Source of the DNA: Glomus cerebriforme
Lineage: Eukaryota > Glomeromycota > Glomeromycetes > Glomerales > Glomeraceae
Length of the DNA: 64,000 nucleotides
Assembly: GCA_003550305.1 (NCBI GenBank)
Contig: QKYT01000001.1
Span: forward strand, 539,094-603,093
Reading direction: 5' to 3'
This document shows, piece by piece, positions 24,865 to 35,367 of the stretch; positions within the stretch are counted from its first letter, which is position 1; every line of letters starts with the position of its first letter. The position numbers and the translations under genes were made by a program. The notes under the pieces are model-generated. The model searched no databases. It had not been told where the DNA came from and saw only the letters and a list, made by a program, of their open reading frames with translations.

Positions 24865-26520
24865 ATGAATTTACCAAAATTACCCAGTAAATGTGTAGAA
24901 TGTATCATAAAACATATTGACGAAAATGATATTAAAACTTTACATTCCACAACTTTAGTTAATCGTGATTGGTGTAAATTTAGTGTAATACGTTTGTGGA
25001 AAACCCCTTTATCATTTTCAAATTTAATCTCGAATTTAAATTCAAATTCAAAATTGGAATCGAAATCGAATTCAATAAATTCAACTACAAATTTAACAAA
25101 ATACCCTTTCAACAACTTTTACAAAATAATACCAATATTATTATCATTCCTCGATGTAAATTTTCAAAAAGATTTAAATAATTTATCAAAACAATTTTAT
25201 ATACCAAAAAATACCTTAAATTTTTATCCAAAATTACAATATGATTTAAAAATTCCTATTGATGATTTAAAAATTCCCACTCACACAATATTATCATTCG
25301 ATTATCCAAAATATATTAAACATGTTAATTTTGTTGATTTGGTGGTATTGGCAAATAAATGGTTAAATAATTTATTGAGTGAAACATTATCATCATCTTC
25401 AATATTTCTTAATTTTTATTTATATAAAAGTTTGGGTAGATGGGATTACATTCGTTATATGACAAATTCAATTAATTTTCATTGTCCTTTTATTCATTTT
25501 GATAAAAATCCTCAAATTTTTTTTAAATTCATACTTGAATCTTTATTTAAAGTATTATTTAATTATTCCCAAATTAATTCTTTATCTATAATGGATGTTT
25601 CCGTTACACATCATCCTTGTAATCAATTAAATCGATTAGACCATAATCATTTTTTATCAAATTTAACTTCTTTTAGTTTTTGTCAAACTATTGATTCAGG
25701 ATTATTAAAAAAAATATCCGGATTGATTCATGATACCATAACAACAATATCAATAAGTATTGTATCAGATGAATCATTTGTAGATGTAATCGATTTCATT
25801 AATTCTCTTCATTCTCTTCAATCCATCTCTATACTCGGTAATAATACAAATGTCACTTCCATCATTCAATCTTTACAAAATCATACTTCAACGTTAATTA
25901 AACTTAAACTCAATCTATGTATAATTGATGATGATGCGATTGAAAGTTTATCAGAGTGTGATCATTTGCAAGAATTAATTTTTCATCAATTACATTTTAC
26001 ATTTGATGATGAAATTGATAATATTTCAATGAATTATTTATACTTTCCTCAACTAAAAAAATTAAATTATTGGGAATATAGTTCAACAAGTTCACTAATT
26101 ACATATATGATACAAATTAATGGTCATAATTTAACTCATCTGAATATTCATACAAGCATGGAAAGATGTATAAAATTATTTGATATAATATCAAACCATT
26201 GTCCTTCACTTATTTTCTTAATCACTCCAATATCTGAACAAAAAGATTTTCTCGCTTTATTTTCTATTCTTGAACATTGTAAATTCTTGAAAAGTTTATA
26301 TATTTATGAATTTAATATCATGATTATTAATGAAGAGATTATATTATCTTTTATTGAATTTATACCAGATTCTTTATTATATTTAAAAATTAATAAATTA
26401 GAATTTTCTCAATCTAAGTTAGGTTATAAATTAAAAAATTGTAGTATTATTTCTGAAGTCTTACTTGGCAAAAATTCTTTGGCTGTAAGAGAATTTTTTT
26501 CATCTATAGGAGGTTTTTAA
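24865..26520 (+). CDS. F-box-like protein with LRR-like repeats (2)
   Basis: One exon of 551 residues begins MNLPKLPSKCVECIIKHI and continues DIKTLHSTTLVNRDWCKFSVIRLWKTP, the LP...I...L...VNRxWC...W pattern of fungal F-box domains (residues 3-52). Residues 52-80 are a low-complexity Asn/Ser/Lys run. Leucine-rich segments follow to the C-terminus (for example LTHLNIHTSM, CKFLKSLYIYEF). It probably acts as an SCF substrate receptor, inferred from the family. Sequence identity to the gene at 21236 appears low, so the two are old relatives rather than a recent tandem copy. No intron is needed. Confidence 0.85.
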   Translation: MNLPKLPSKCVECIIKHIDENDIKTLHSTTLVNRDWCKFSVIRLWKTPLSFSNLISNLNSNSKLESKSNSINSTTNLTKYPFNNFYKIIPILLSFLDVNFQKDLNNLSKQFYIPKNTLNFYPKLQYDLKIPIDDLKIPTHTILSFDYPKYIKHVNFVDLVVLANKWLNNLLSETLSSSSIFLNFYLYKSLGRWDYIRYMTNSINFHCPFIHFDKNPQIFFKFILESLFKVLFNYSQINSLSIMDVSVTHHPCNQLNRLDHNHFLSNLTSFSFCQTIDSGLLKKISGLIHDTITTISISIVSDESFVDVIDFINSLHSLQSISILGNNTNVTSIIQSLQNHTSTLIKLKLNLCIIDDDAIESLSECDHLQELIFHQLHFTFDDEIDNISMNYLYFPQLKKLNYWEYSSTSSLITYMIQINGHNLTHLNIHTSMERCIKLFDIISNHCPSLIFLITPISEQKDFLALFSILEHCKFLKSLYIYEFNIMIINEEIILSFIEFIPDSLLYLKINKLEFSQSKLGYKLKNCSIISEVLLGKNSLAVREFFSSIGGF

Positions 26521-29500
26521 GTATTAATTTATTAAATAAAGTTATACAAGCAAATATTATTACCTTAAAATCAAAAAATTTTTTGGTTTTTCTAATTATT
26601 TACAAATAAAAGTTGTAAATGTCTTTTAAAATTGCAAAATTTCTCTTATCAATAATTTCTTCTATCTTGTCAAATCTTAGTATTTATATTGCAATTAATA
26701 TATCTACCCTTTTTGCAAATATAATTACAATAGTATAATAAATATTATAAAAGAAATTATCTATAACTAAAATAGTAAATATTCTTTTTGGATTGTATGA
26801 ATAATAAAACATCTTTAAAATAAAAGTGCAATAAAGATTATATATAAATGTAAGCTTTAATAATAAAGCAAAAAATTATAATAATTAGTATTTAACTTAT
26901 AATAAACTATAATTAATATATAAAACCTAATACAATTATATTTTAATTAAAAAAATACTAATAATTTTCTCAATATTTAATGTATACTTATAAAAATTTA
27001 TATATAAATAGATTTGAATCTATTAAACAACTTTACTTAATCTTAAAAATTACTTTACTTATTATCAAAATATTAAAATTATACTTTAATATTAAAAATA
27101 AAAAATCTGAAAATTAGGATTATTTTATTTTAAAAGTTTTTTAAAACTAAAATATATACAAAAAAATAGTAAAAAAGTATTAGTAAATATTCTTAAATAA
27201 AAAAAATAAAAGAATAAGTTATTTATTTTTTTTAGAATATAAGATTAAAATTTAATTTATAAAAAAAATTAAAAAATTTAAAAAATTAATATAATTTTTT
27301 TAGTAATATTAAATAAAAAAATTATAGTTTAATTAATATTTTTTTTTAGATAAGTTAATTGTATTTATTGTATTAAATTAATAAAATAAAATATATAAAA
27401 TATAAATAATGAATACATTTTTATAGAAATGAAAAGTATAACTTATTACAGTTTAATTTATATTGAATCTCAAAAAACTTTAAAACCAACTCATAATTTT
27501 TTTTATTAATGAATTTTAGCAAATTAAACCAAATTTAAAGAGTTAAAAATCAGTTTTTTGCAATTATCTTACTATTCAGTAATTCAATTTACCTAATTTA
27601 TTTTTTAAAATATAACTTTAAATAAGCTTTACAAAACAAAAAAAAATTAATACAAATTGGATTACTAAATAATAAGATAATTGCAAAAAACTATTTTAGT
27701 AAAAAGTATTAATTTTAGTATATAAGTCTATTTATATTAATAAATATTTACTAATATATATATAATTTATTAAATATTATAATATAAAATATAAAATTAC
27801 TTTGATTAGCTATATTTTATTATATTTTAAAATATTAATAGAATAAAAAAAATTATTAGTTAAAATATAATTTTTATAATTTACTTTAGTTTAATTATAA
27901 ATCTATAAATCATATTCATTTAATATTACTTAAATAAAAAAAATTTATATATATATATAATAAAATTTATACTAATTATTAAGAAAAGGGTCATATGACA
28001 AAATTTTTTATGTATAACTATAATATAAATAAATGAAAATTACTATAATTTATGCAAAAATTATGAAATTATAAGAAATTACATTAATCAAAAAATACTA
28101 TTTTATTTTAATAAAAATATATTATAAAAATAAAAAACAAAATATATTAAGTTAAAGAAACTAATATAAAATATATATTAATTTTACTATAATAGTACCT
28201 TTATATATATTTATAAATTATAATAAGTAAAGTTTATAAATATATTATTAGTTATATTATAAAATAAAGTTTTTTAAGCAATTTATATATTGCTTTACAT
28301 TTTTTATAATAAAGTTTTATTTATACAAAAAAAAACTCCATTTATATAAATATTACTATTTCATATTTTTATTATTTTAAATATAAAACTATTAAATAAC
28401 ATAAACTTTTCTTATAATAAATAAATAATAAATATTTCTGAAAGATATTTAATAAAGTTATAAAGAGTTTTTAATATTTTTAAAAAATTTTTTATCTTGT
28501 ATAAAAATTATATTACTTTTTAAACATTTTTAGACAGTAATTTATTAATTAAAATGATTATCATATATACTTTTAATATATATAATTAGGAACAATTTTT
28601 TTTTATAATTTTCTAACTATTTTTTAAAGCTTTCTTATAGGAAGTTTTAAAAGTCTAAATAAAAATATTCTTGTCTTTATTTTATATATAAATTTAGTAG
28701 TTTAAGATATTTATATAAAATATATTCATAACTTTTTGTTTTTTCTTTAAATAACAACTTAACTATTTTTATATTAGTACGTTTGGTTATTTTAAGTTTC
28801 TGAAGTGATCATTTTTGCTTTAACTGTTAGACAAGTAGAATTAGAAAAAGTTAAAACTAAGAAGATTTTATAAAAAAAAAGTAATAATAACAGTAAAATA
28901 ATTTTATTTTTTTTTATTTCTTTAGTATTTTTTATTAAAAAATTTAGAAGAGATTCAGAACATATTTTATTTAAGAAGGCTTTGCTATTAAATTTTACAC
29001 TATCTTCTATATGTAATGACTAATGAGTAATATTTTTTCATATATTGGAATAAAGAATATATTGCAAATGCATTTCTCATTTAAATTTATATTTTATTTT
29101 ATTATAAATTTAAATAAAAAATTTGATTTGAATTTGACTTAGACTCAGTTTAAGATTTAAAAAAGCTATCTCATAATCTAGTAATTTGATTTTAATGATT
29201 TTTTTTTTATTTTATAAATATCATCATACTCATTATAAAAAAAGATCATCTATATTGGATGCATAGATCATGAGATATTCAATTAATCAGGATTATGCTA
29301 TATCACAAATCAATTTATACAGAATTCTAATTATAATATAAAATATAATTTTAAAAAGTAATAATAAAAATTTAAAATAAAAAACTAATTAGGTAGTAGT
29401 TGATTTAAAAAGAAGAGATGAAAAGCAAAAGTATTTTTTAATTACTTTATTTTAGATATACCAATAATAAAAATTTTTTGAATAGAATGATTTATCACCT

Positions 29501-30994
29501 TAATATCACATAAATAATTAACTTAATTTTGGAAATTTATCATCAGAAATTAGTTGTAAAATATAAGGTATAAAATTATTATATAAATATAATAATCTAA
29601 ATTTTTAGATAAGGTTTTTTTTTAAGATTATATAAATAGTTAATACTTAATTCAATAGTATTATATTATTATATTCATTATATACTTATAAAAAGTATAA
29701 AGTAAATTAGAGTATATATATTATCTAAGATAACTTTTGCTGAAAGCTTATTTTCATAATTTAGCTTTTATATATAATGAGTATTATTTACTAAATGATA
29801 AAAATAAATTATGTAATTCTAAAAATTTTATTATTATTGTATAAACTATTTTTAAATAAAAGAATATTATATATCTATATAATTAAAAAATTTGTAATAT
29901 TTAGAGTAACTGTATAAATAAATGCTTTAAAGTTGTGTAGTCTAATCATATTATATTATATAAAGATCTAAAAAGGCAATTTTATTTCCTATAAAAATTG
30001 GATCAAATGGTAATACAAGATTATACAAATTTTCAAAAAAGAAAATCGATGTATATATATATAATTCTAACCAGAATTAAAAATTATAAATAAAATTAAA
30101 ATATTACTAATAAAACCCATTGCAAAGCAACAAGTAGCAAACTAATATTTATTTAAAAAATATATATATAATTTTAAAATTTAATTTTAAATTTAATTAA
30201 ATTTTAAACAACTTTATTTTAAAAGTAAATTTATTTTTATTTAGAATAAAAATTTAAAATTTAATTATTTCTTATTTTTATATTAATACTATAAATCTCA
30301 AAAATAGTATTTATAATATTTTTTAAAACTTTAATTTGCAATTCGTAAGAAATAAAAAGATCTACATTAGTAATCAGTGGGGCAATTTTATAATTAAATT
30401 TATTAGTACTCATAATCTGGAGCTATCGGACAAATATTGGTATATTTTAATAATTATTTTGGATTTTAAAAATAATAGATTAATTTATAACTTTTTGGCT
30501 ACCTTTCATAAAAAAATTATAAGAATATCTTTGAAATTGCAAATTCTAAATGAGGACTGAAATTATGTAATTAGACATTTTTATTAAATTTTACTATTAA
30601 AATTGACAGTTGGAAATTATGTATATGGTAGAATAATAAGGTATGCTATATTTTTTTGCCCTTTTTTTTGCAATTAATATTAGCCAAATTATTTGTAATA
30701 CTAATTAAAATTATTATAATGCAAGTCAGAGGTGCTTTGCTTAATTCAGCAACATATAGATTATAGCTAAAATGCCCGCTAATCACTAATGTTGATCTTT
30801 CTGTTTCTTACAAATTGTGAATTAAGTATATTTGTAAAGCAGGTAAAATTATTTATAAATTATAATTTTAAAAGTTATATAAAGTTTATATTAAAAAAAA
30901 AATTAAAAATTTTTATTAATAACTATAATATATTATTTCTAAAAATAATCAATTTAAAATAAATAAATATCTAACATTTTTAAAAAACCTTTAA

Positions 30995-31032
<38 letters not shown>

Positions 31033-31760
31033 GCAAATGATTAGCATAATGTTATATTTATATTAAATTTGATAAATAATGAATTATATTTATTAATATT
31101 TACTTTAAGTATTATTATAATATTCATTATTTAATTTAAGATCTTGTAAAACTATAGGTATTTAATTTTAAAAAAATAAATAATTTAAAAACACTTATCA
31201 AATTTAAAATTATATAGTTGTATTTTTAATTTTTTTTAAAAAAAATTAATACCATAACTTTGTATAAATTTTAATTTTTAATGTTATAAAAGAAATAAAT
31301 TAGAAACTTAAAAATGATCATTATATCATTCATATAGCAACAAAAAGAAACCTTAATTATTAAAACTAAAAAAATTTTTGTGTTATTTAATTTATTTTAA
31401 TAAAATATTTGTAAAGAATAAATGTAAATGATTATTTATAAAAAAAATCTGATTTCATTTCAGTCATTTCAGAATCTTGAAAACTAAAATATGGATCAAA
31501 ATAATATAAAACTACTAATGTTAGCTAACTAATTTTCTCTTATTTCACATGTATTATTCAAGATTATTATAAACATTTAGATAAATATTAACTAAATATA
31601 TGATAAGTAATCCAAAAAAAATTGACTTTTGCTATCCAAAGCATGTCATTGACCTCATATTTCATATAATGAGATAATTTGAACGATACAAAGTTTTTTG
31701 TCTGAATAAATGACCGATAATATTACATACTTTAAAGACTTAAATTTTACAATACCAAAT
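26521..31760. other. Extreme AT-rich desert (1)
   Basis: About 5.2 kb with almost no G or C and no credible gene. The open frame at 30336-30560 has no ATG start and the composition expected by chance. The stretch 27020-27100 resembles, in a more AT-shifted form, the tandem repeat unit found at 39165-39640, so part of the desert is decayed repeat. Confidence 0.75.
30994..31032. repeat. (AAT)n microsatellite
   Basis: Thirteen or so uninterrupted AAT/ATA units lie within the AT-rich desert. Copy number is likely variable between strains. Confidence 0.9.
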
Positions 31761-31762
31761 AA

Positions 31763-32268
31763 CTGAAATATTTACCATTAATTCCAACAGATTGTAAGTC
31801 TTCCCACCATACTTTTCATCGATTTGTACAATATTTATTTGTCAATTCAATAATTAACCGCAAATCAGTTGTTTCTGATGTTAAAGGTATTTTTGAATGC
31901 CGTGAAAAGGCATCATGATTTTAATTAAAACTAGAATATAAAAATCTCTCAGGTGATAAAAGTGGATTAAAACTTTCAAATCGGGAAAATGAATCATTTG
32001 TCATTTCATTTCACTTGTAAATTCATTAATTCATCAAATGCCAATATTTTCAATTTCTATCTGTGGTTCAAAATAAAAATATAAATTCAGAAATAAAAAT
32101 TATTCTTATGTACAGTACCAGCTAAGTCTCGATATTGGTCATCATTAACAATTGATTCAAACTAGTTTGATTATTTGAAGAATGTTCAACACGATGAATA
32201 AGTTGCATTGAAGGTGCAGCTATTTCTTCCGGTGACCTTTTACCTTTATTAGAAGTTTTCCCGGACCT
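31763..32268 (-). pseudogene. Decayed gene of unknown family
   Basis: Two protein-like blocks lie on the minus strand. The first, from about 32266, reads SGKTSNKGKRSPEEIAAPS and on to HSSNNQTS; the same base region then reads SIVNDDQYRDLAG in another frame, ending at a possible donor near 32118, so a frameshift separates them. The second block, 31998-31763, is one frame with two internal stops: NDSFSRFESFNPLLSPERF, then DAFSRHSKIPLTSETTDLRL and KVWWEDLQSVGIN. GC content is clearly higher than in the desert beside it. I do not know the family. The disrupted frame and stops argue for a dead copy rather than an exon series. Confidence 0.5.
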
Positions 32269-32325
32269 TTATATTTTTTTTTTTTCAACTCGCTACTGAA
32301 AATTTTGAGCAAATAAAAAATTACT

Positions 32326-32349
32326 TGTCACGTTATAGTGAACGTGACA
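32326..32349. repeat. Short perfect hairpin
   Basis: The 9-base arms TGTCACGTT and AACGTGACA are perfect inverted repeats around a 6-base loop. It lies between the decayed gene and the 3' side of the membrane protein gene at 32742. Its function is unknown; it could be a binding site or chance. Confidence 0.5.
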
Positions 32350-32741
32350 TGTCCGGTGACTTTTGCATTTAATATATATAGAAAGAATCAGTAAAATTTA
32401 TTTGTAGAATTTTTCATGAATCTGCTCGGTCTACATTCTCATTTCTCACTTAAAAAATACCGAATTATAAAATTTACAATTATAAACAAGAATAATGTAC
32501 TATTAAATTAACCCTTAAATTGTAGGCAAATTTGCCTGCAATTTTCATTCAATCAGATATATAAAAAAGGTTCATATTCTAATGAGTAAGATAAATATAT
32601 AAAAATCATTATACATTGTTCTTTTAAATGCTCTACGTAAAATCAAATCCTATTCTAAATCTAAACAAACAAAATTAACCAAATCTGTATATAGTATAAG
32701 ATTGATATAGCTACAATAAATCCAAGCGATCATTATTCATT

Positions 32742-33545
32742 TTAAAACTTGGAGGCAAATTTTTTTGCTATACCGCTTAAGAATGTTGTTATCGTATCCA
32801 TAATAGCCAATACCAAAGATACTACTTGCCCAAAACCCCAATCCCAAGTTCCTGATATCGGATTTTTTTGTACTGATATTTCAACGCAGGCTATTAATAA
32901 TCCCATTAATACAATAGATACAATAGTGATGCAATCTGATGAATCTGGTTCAATTTCTTCTAAATCTGAACCACTTTTCTCCCGAAAATCAGGACGATGT
33001 TTGAACCCGTATCCCAATAGAATTGATACAATAATTAATGCTAATCCTAGTGCAATACAGTTTAATATCAACGCAAAGTTTCGTAACCAGCCAGTTGGGC
33101 TGAGTGGAACAGGTAATAGATAAAGTTTCACGTCATTGCCACATTGTTCTGTGGGTAATTTCTGTTCAATACGTGCCCATAACCAAATGTTAAAGGATAT
33201 AATTACTAAATAAGTTATATAATATATCAAAGTTGTAAAATATGTCTTCTTAATATTCTTTTTATAGTTCTTATAATTTATAATAGATGGATACAAAGTT
33301 GCTAACATTAATATCGATACAAATTGAGATACTTCTATTAGGAACACACTATGTAAAGTTTTGTCAATTACTGCAGATATTACTAAAGAGAAGGATGTTA
33401 TCGCTCCGAGTAATGTTGATTCTGCAATCTCTTCTCCTTTAGCCAATGTTTTAACAAGTACTAGTAAACATTGTAGGTAAACTGATATTCTTACTCCTGG
33501 ACCTGTTATATCACCGTTACCGTCTATGCTGCAAGTAGTGGACAT
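32742..33545 (-). CDS. Multi-pass membrane protein, paralog A
   Basis: The start was set at the ATG at 33545 because the protein from there aligns with its divergent neighbour; an open frame extends upstream to 33767 but that part is not shared. The 267-residue product has about seven hydrophobic segments. It begins with ITGPGVRISVYLQCLLVLVKTLAKGEE and ends with EISVQKNPISGTWDWGFGQVVSLVLAI; both blocks recur almost unchanged in the gene at 34420. The GxGVRxxxYLQ start and FGQVxxLxL end resemble an uncharacterised fungal membrane protein family, from memory; no function is known to me. A Ser/Glu-rich loop (SGSDLEEIEPDSS) precedes the last two membrane helices. Confidence 0.8.
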   Translation of the reverse strand: MSTTCSIDGNGDITGPGVRISVYLQCLLVLVKTLAKGEEIAESTLLGAITSFSLVISAVIDKTLHSVFLIEVSQFVSILMLATLYPSIINYKNYKKNIKKTYFTTLIYYITYLVIISFNIWLWARIEQKLPTEQCGNDVKLYLLPVPLSPTGWLRNFALILNCIALGLALIIVSILLGYGFKHRPDFREKSGSDLEEIEPDSSDCITIVSIVLMGLLIACVEISVQKNPISGTWDWGFGQVVSLVLAIMDTITTFLSGIAKKFASKF

Positions 33546-34419
33546 AGTAGTAATAATAAGCTTGAATCTTGAGTGAAATAAACGGTAAATTTGGCAAATC
33601 AAGTGGACAGGAATAGGATATATATACAAATTCAAGTTTTTTTTTACTTTTCTAATATGGTAAGTTATGATTACACCAGATGTTGTGTGATCGTAATCAA
33701 AATAGGATAGATTATCAAAAAAAGTAAAATTGACATCATTTTCTTCCCTTCTTCGTCGAAATAACAATTTTAAGAAATTTCGAAAAACGGGAATCTAATA
33801 TGTTTTTGATTATATATTTTTCTTTTTGTTATATCAAATCTTTATCTTTTAGTTTGGCAATATTATATATTTGTTTCACAAACCAGGTTAAATACAATTG
33901 ACAGAAGGTATTGAAATTCCGGTTATAATTTTTTAAGAATTTCTGGATAGATTTTCTTTCAATTGTCGCTAATTTATTTTTGGTTGGTATCTTCTATTTA
34001 GAAGTCGTGGCAAAGAGAGGATCTTTAATTGATTTTATATTATATTTCACGTTCGCTTTGTCAAAAATCCCTGTTATGAGAAAAAGCATTAAGATGGCCT
34101 GATTTTCCAGACGGATAATTCACTCCGCTTACATAATCAACTCCTTAACTTTCGTTTTGTTTTGTGACATGGAAGGATTCAATAATTAGTAACTGTAGTG
34201 ATCATCATTTCACTTCTATTTACACAACATTCTGGCGTAAAAAAACATTTTAAACTTACTATAATTAAACATGTAATCATAAAAATGAGCTGGTACACCT
34301 GGAATTTTTTTTTTATGTACGTAAAAAAAATTCAATTACAATATAAATACCTATACAATTTACATTCTTGCAAAAGTATTTCTGTTTTTTTCTCATTTCT
34401 TATTATTAATAATATCACT
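33546..34419. promoter_or_regulatory. Shared divergent promoter region of membrane paralogs
   Basis: These 874 bases lie between the start codons of two divergently transcribed paralogs. Both strands have open-frame extensions into this region (33546-33767 minus, 34198-34419 plus) that do not resemble each other and are probably leader sequence. No specific element was recognised. Confidence 0.4.
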
Positions 34420-35367
34420 ATGAGTTGCGTGATAACTGGTGATACTGATATTATAGGACCAGGAGTAAGAATATCGGTTTACATACAATGTTTATTAGCA
34501 CTTTTTAAAACATTGGCTAAAGGAGAAGAGGCTATAGAATCAATATCAGTTGGAGTAATAACATCCTTCTCCTTAGTAGTATCTTCCTTAGCGGGAAATT
34601 TACATCCTGCATTCCTATTGGACGTATCTCAATTTGTATCGTTATTAATGATAGCAAATGCTATAGCATATAAAACTCTTACATATGATAATTGTAATAA
34701 ATATATCAAAAAGTTATATTTTACAACTCTGTTTTACACCGTAGTGGATTTACTCATTATATGCTATAACATATGGTTATGGACAACTATTAAATGGAAA
34801 TTGCCCGCCCAACCGTGTGGTCATGATGTGAAATTTTTTCTATTCTTTTTTCCACTTGACCCAAGTGGCTGGATACGAATCATCATATTAATATCAAACT
34901 ATTTTGCATTACTACCATCATTAAAATCAGTTATATGGATATTATTACCCTTTATATTCGCACTCCATGAACATTTAAATCCAGAAAAACCAGATAATCC
35001 GAATATGTCTGCCAATTTAGATCCTAATGTAGAGAATATAGATGATTTAGAGAATCCAGATATTTTAAATATTTTAGATTTAGAAAGACCAAAGTCTTTA
35101 GAAGAAAAATCAAATAATTCCGAACATAATAATTCTGAAAATGATGATCAGTCGCAAGCAAGATTAGGTTTGGCATGTTGTCTTTTGGTAATAAGTGTAC
35201 CATTGATGGCAATATTTATAGCCTCAACTGAAGTATCGGTACAAAAAAATCCAATATCAAACATATGGGATTGGGGATTTGGGCAAGTAATGGCTTTGGT
35301 GTTGGCCGTAGCAGATGCGATAAGAACAATAATTGTAGTTTATGATAATGTTAGTTCAGTTATTTAA
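34420..35367 (+). CDS. Multi-pass membrane protein, paralog B
   Basis: This is the divergent paralog of the gene at 32742. From the ATG at 34420 it encodes 315 residues: IIGPGVRISVYIQCLLALFKTLAKGEE at the start, SQFVSLLMIAN and LWTTIKWKLPAQPCGHDVK in the middle, and EVSVQKNPISNIWDWGFGQVMALVLA at the end. It differs from paralog A by a 45-60 residue insertion rich in Pro, Asn, Asp and Glu (around residues 190-245, e.g. LENPDILNILDLERP) before the last membrane helices. About seven membrane segments are expected. The upstream in-frame extension from 34198 is not shared with paralog A, so it was left out. Function unknown. Confidence 0.8.
   Translation: MSCVITGDTDIIGPGVRISVYIQCLLALFKTLAKGEEAIESISVGVITSFSLVVSSLAGNLHPAFLLDVSQFVSLLMIANAIAYKTLTYDNCNKYIKKLYFTTLFYTVVDLLIICYNIWLWTTIKWKLPAQPCGHDVKFFLFFFPLDPSGWIRIIILISNYFALLPSLKSVIWILLPFIFALHEHLNPEKPDNPNMSANLDPNVENIDDLENPDILNILDLERPKSLEEKSNNSEHNNSENDDQSQARLGLACCLLVISVPLMAIFIASTEVSVQKNPISNIWDWGFGQVMALVLAVADAIRTIIVVYDNVSSVI

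Noticed and set aside
30336..30560. 74-codon open frame in the AT desert
   Set aside because: No ATG start and residue composition (Ile, Asn, Lys, Leu) expected from random AT-rich sequence.
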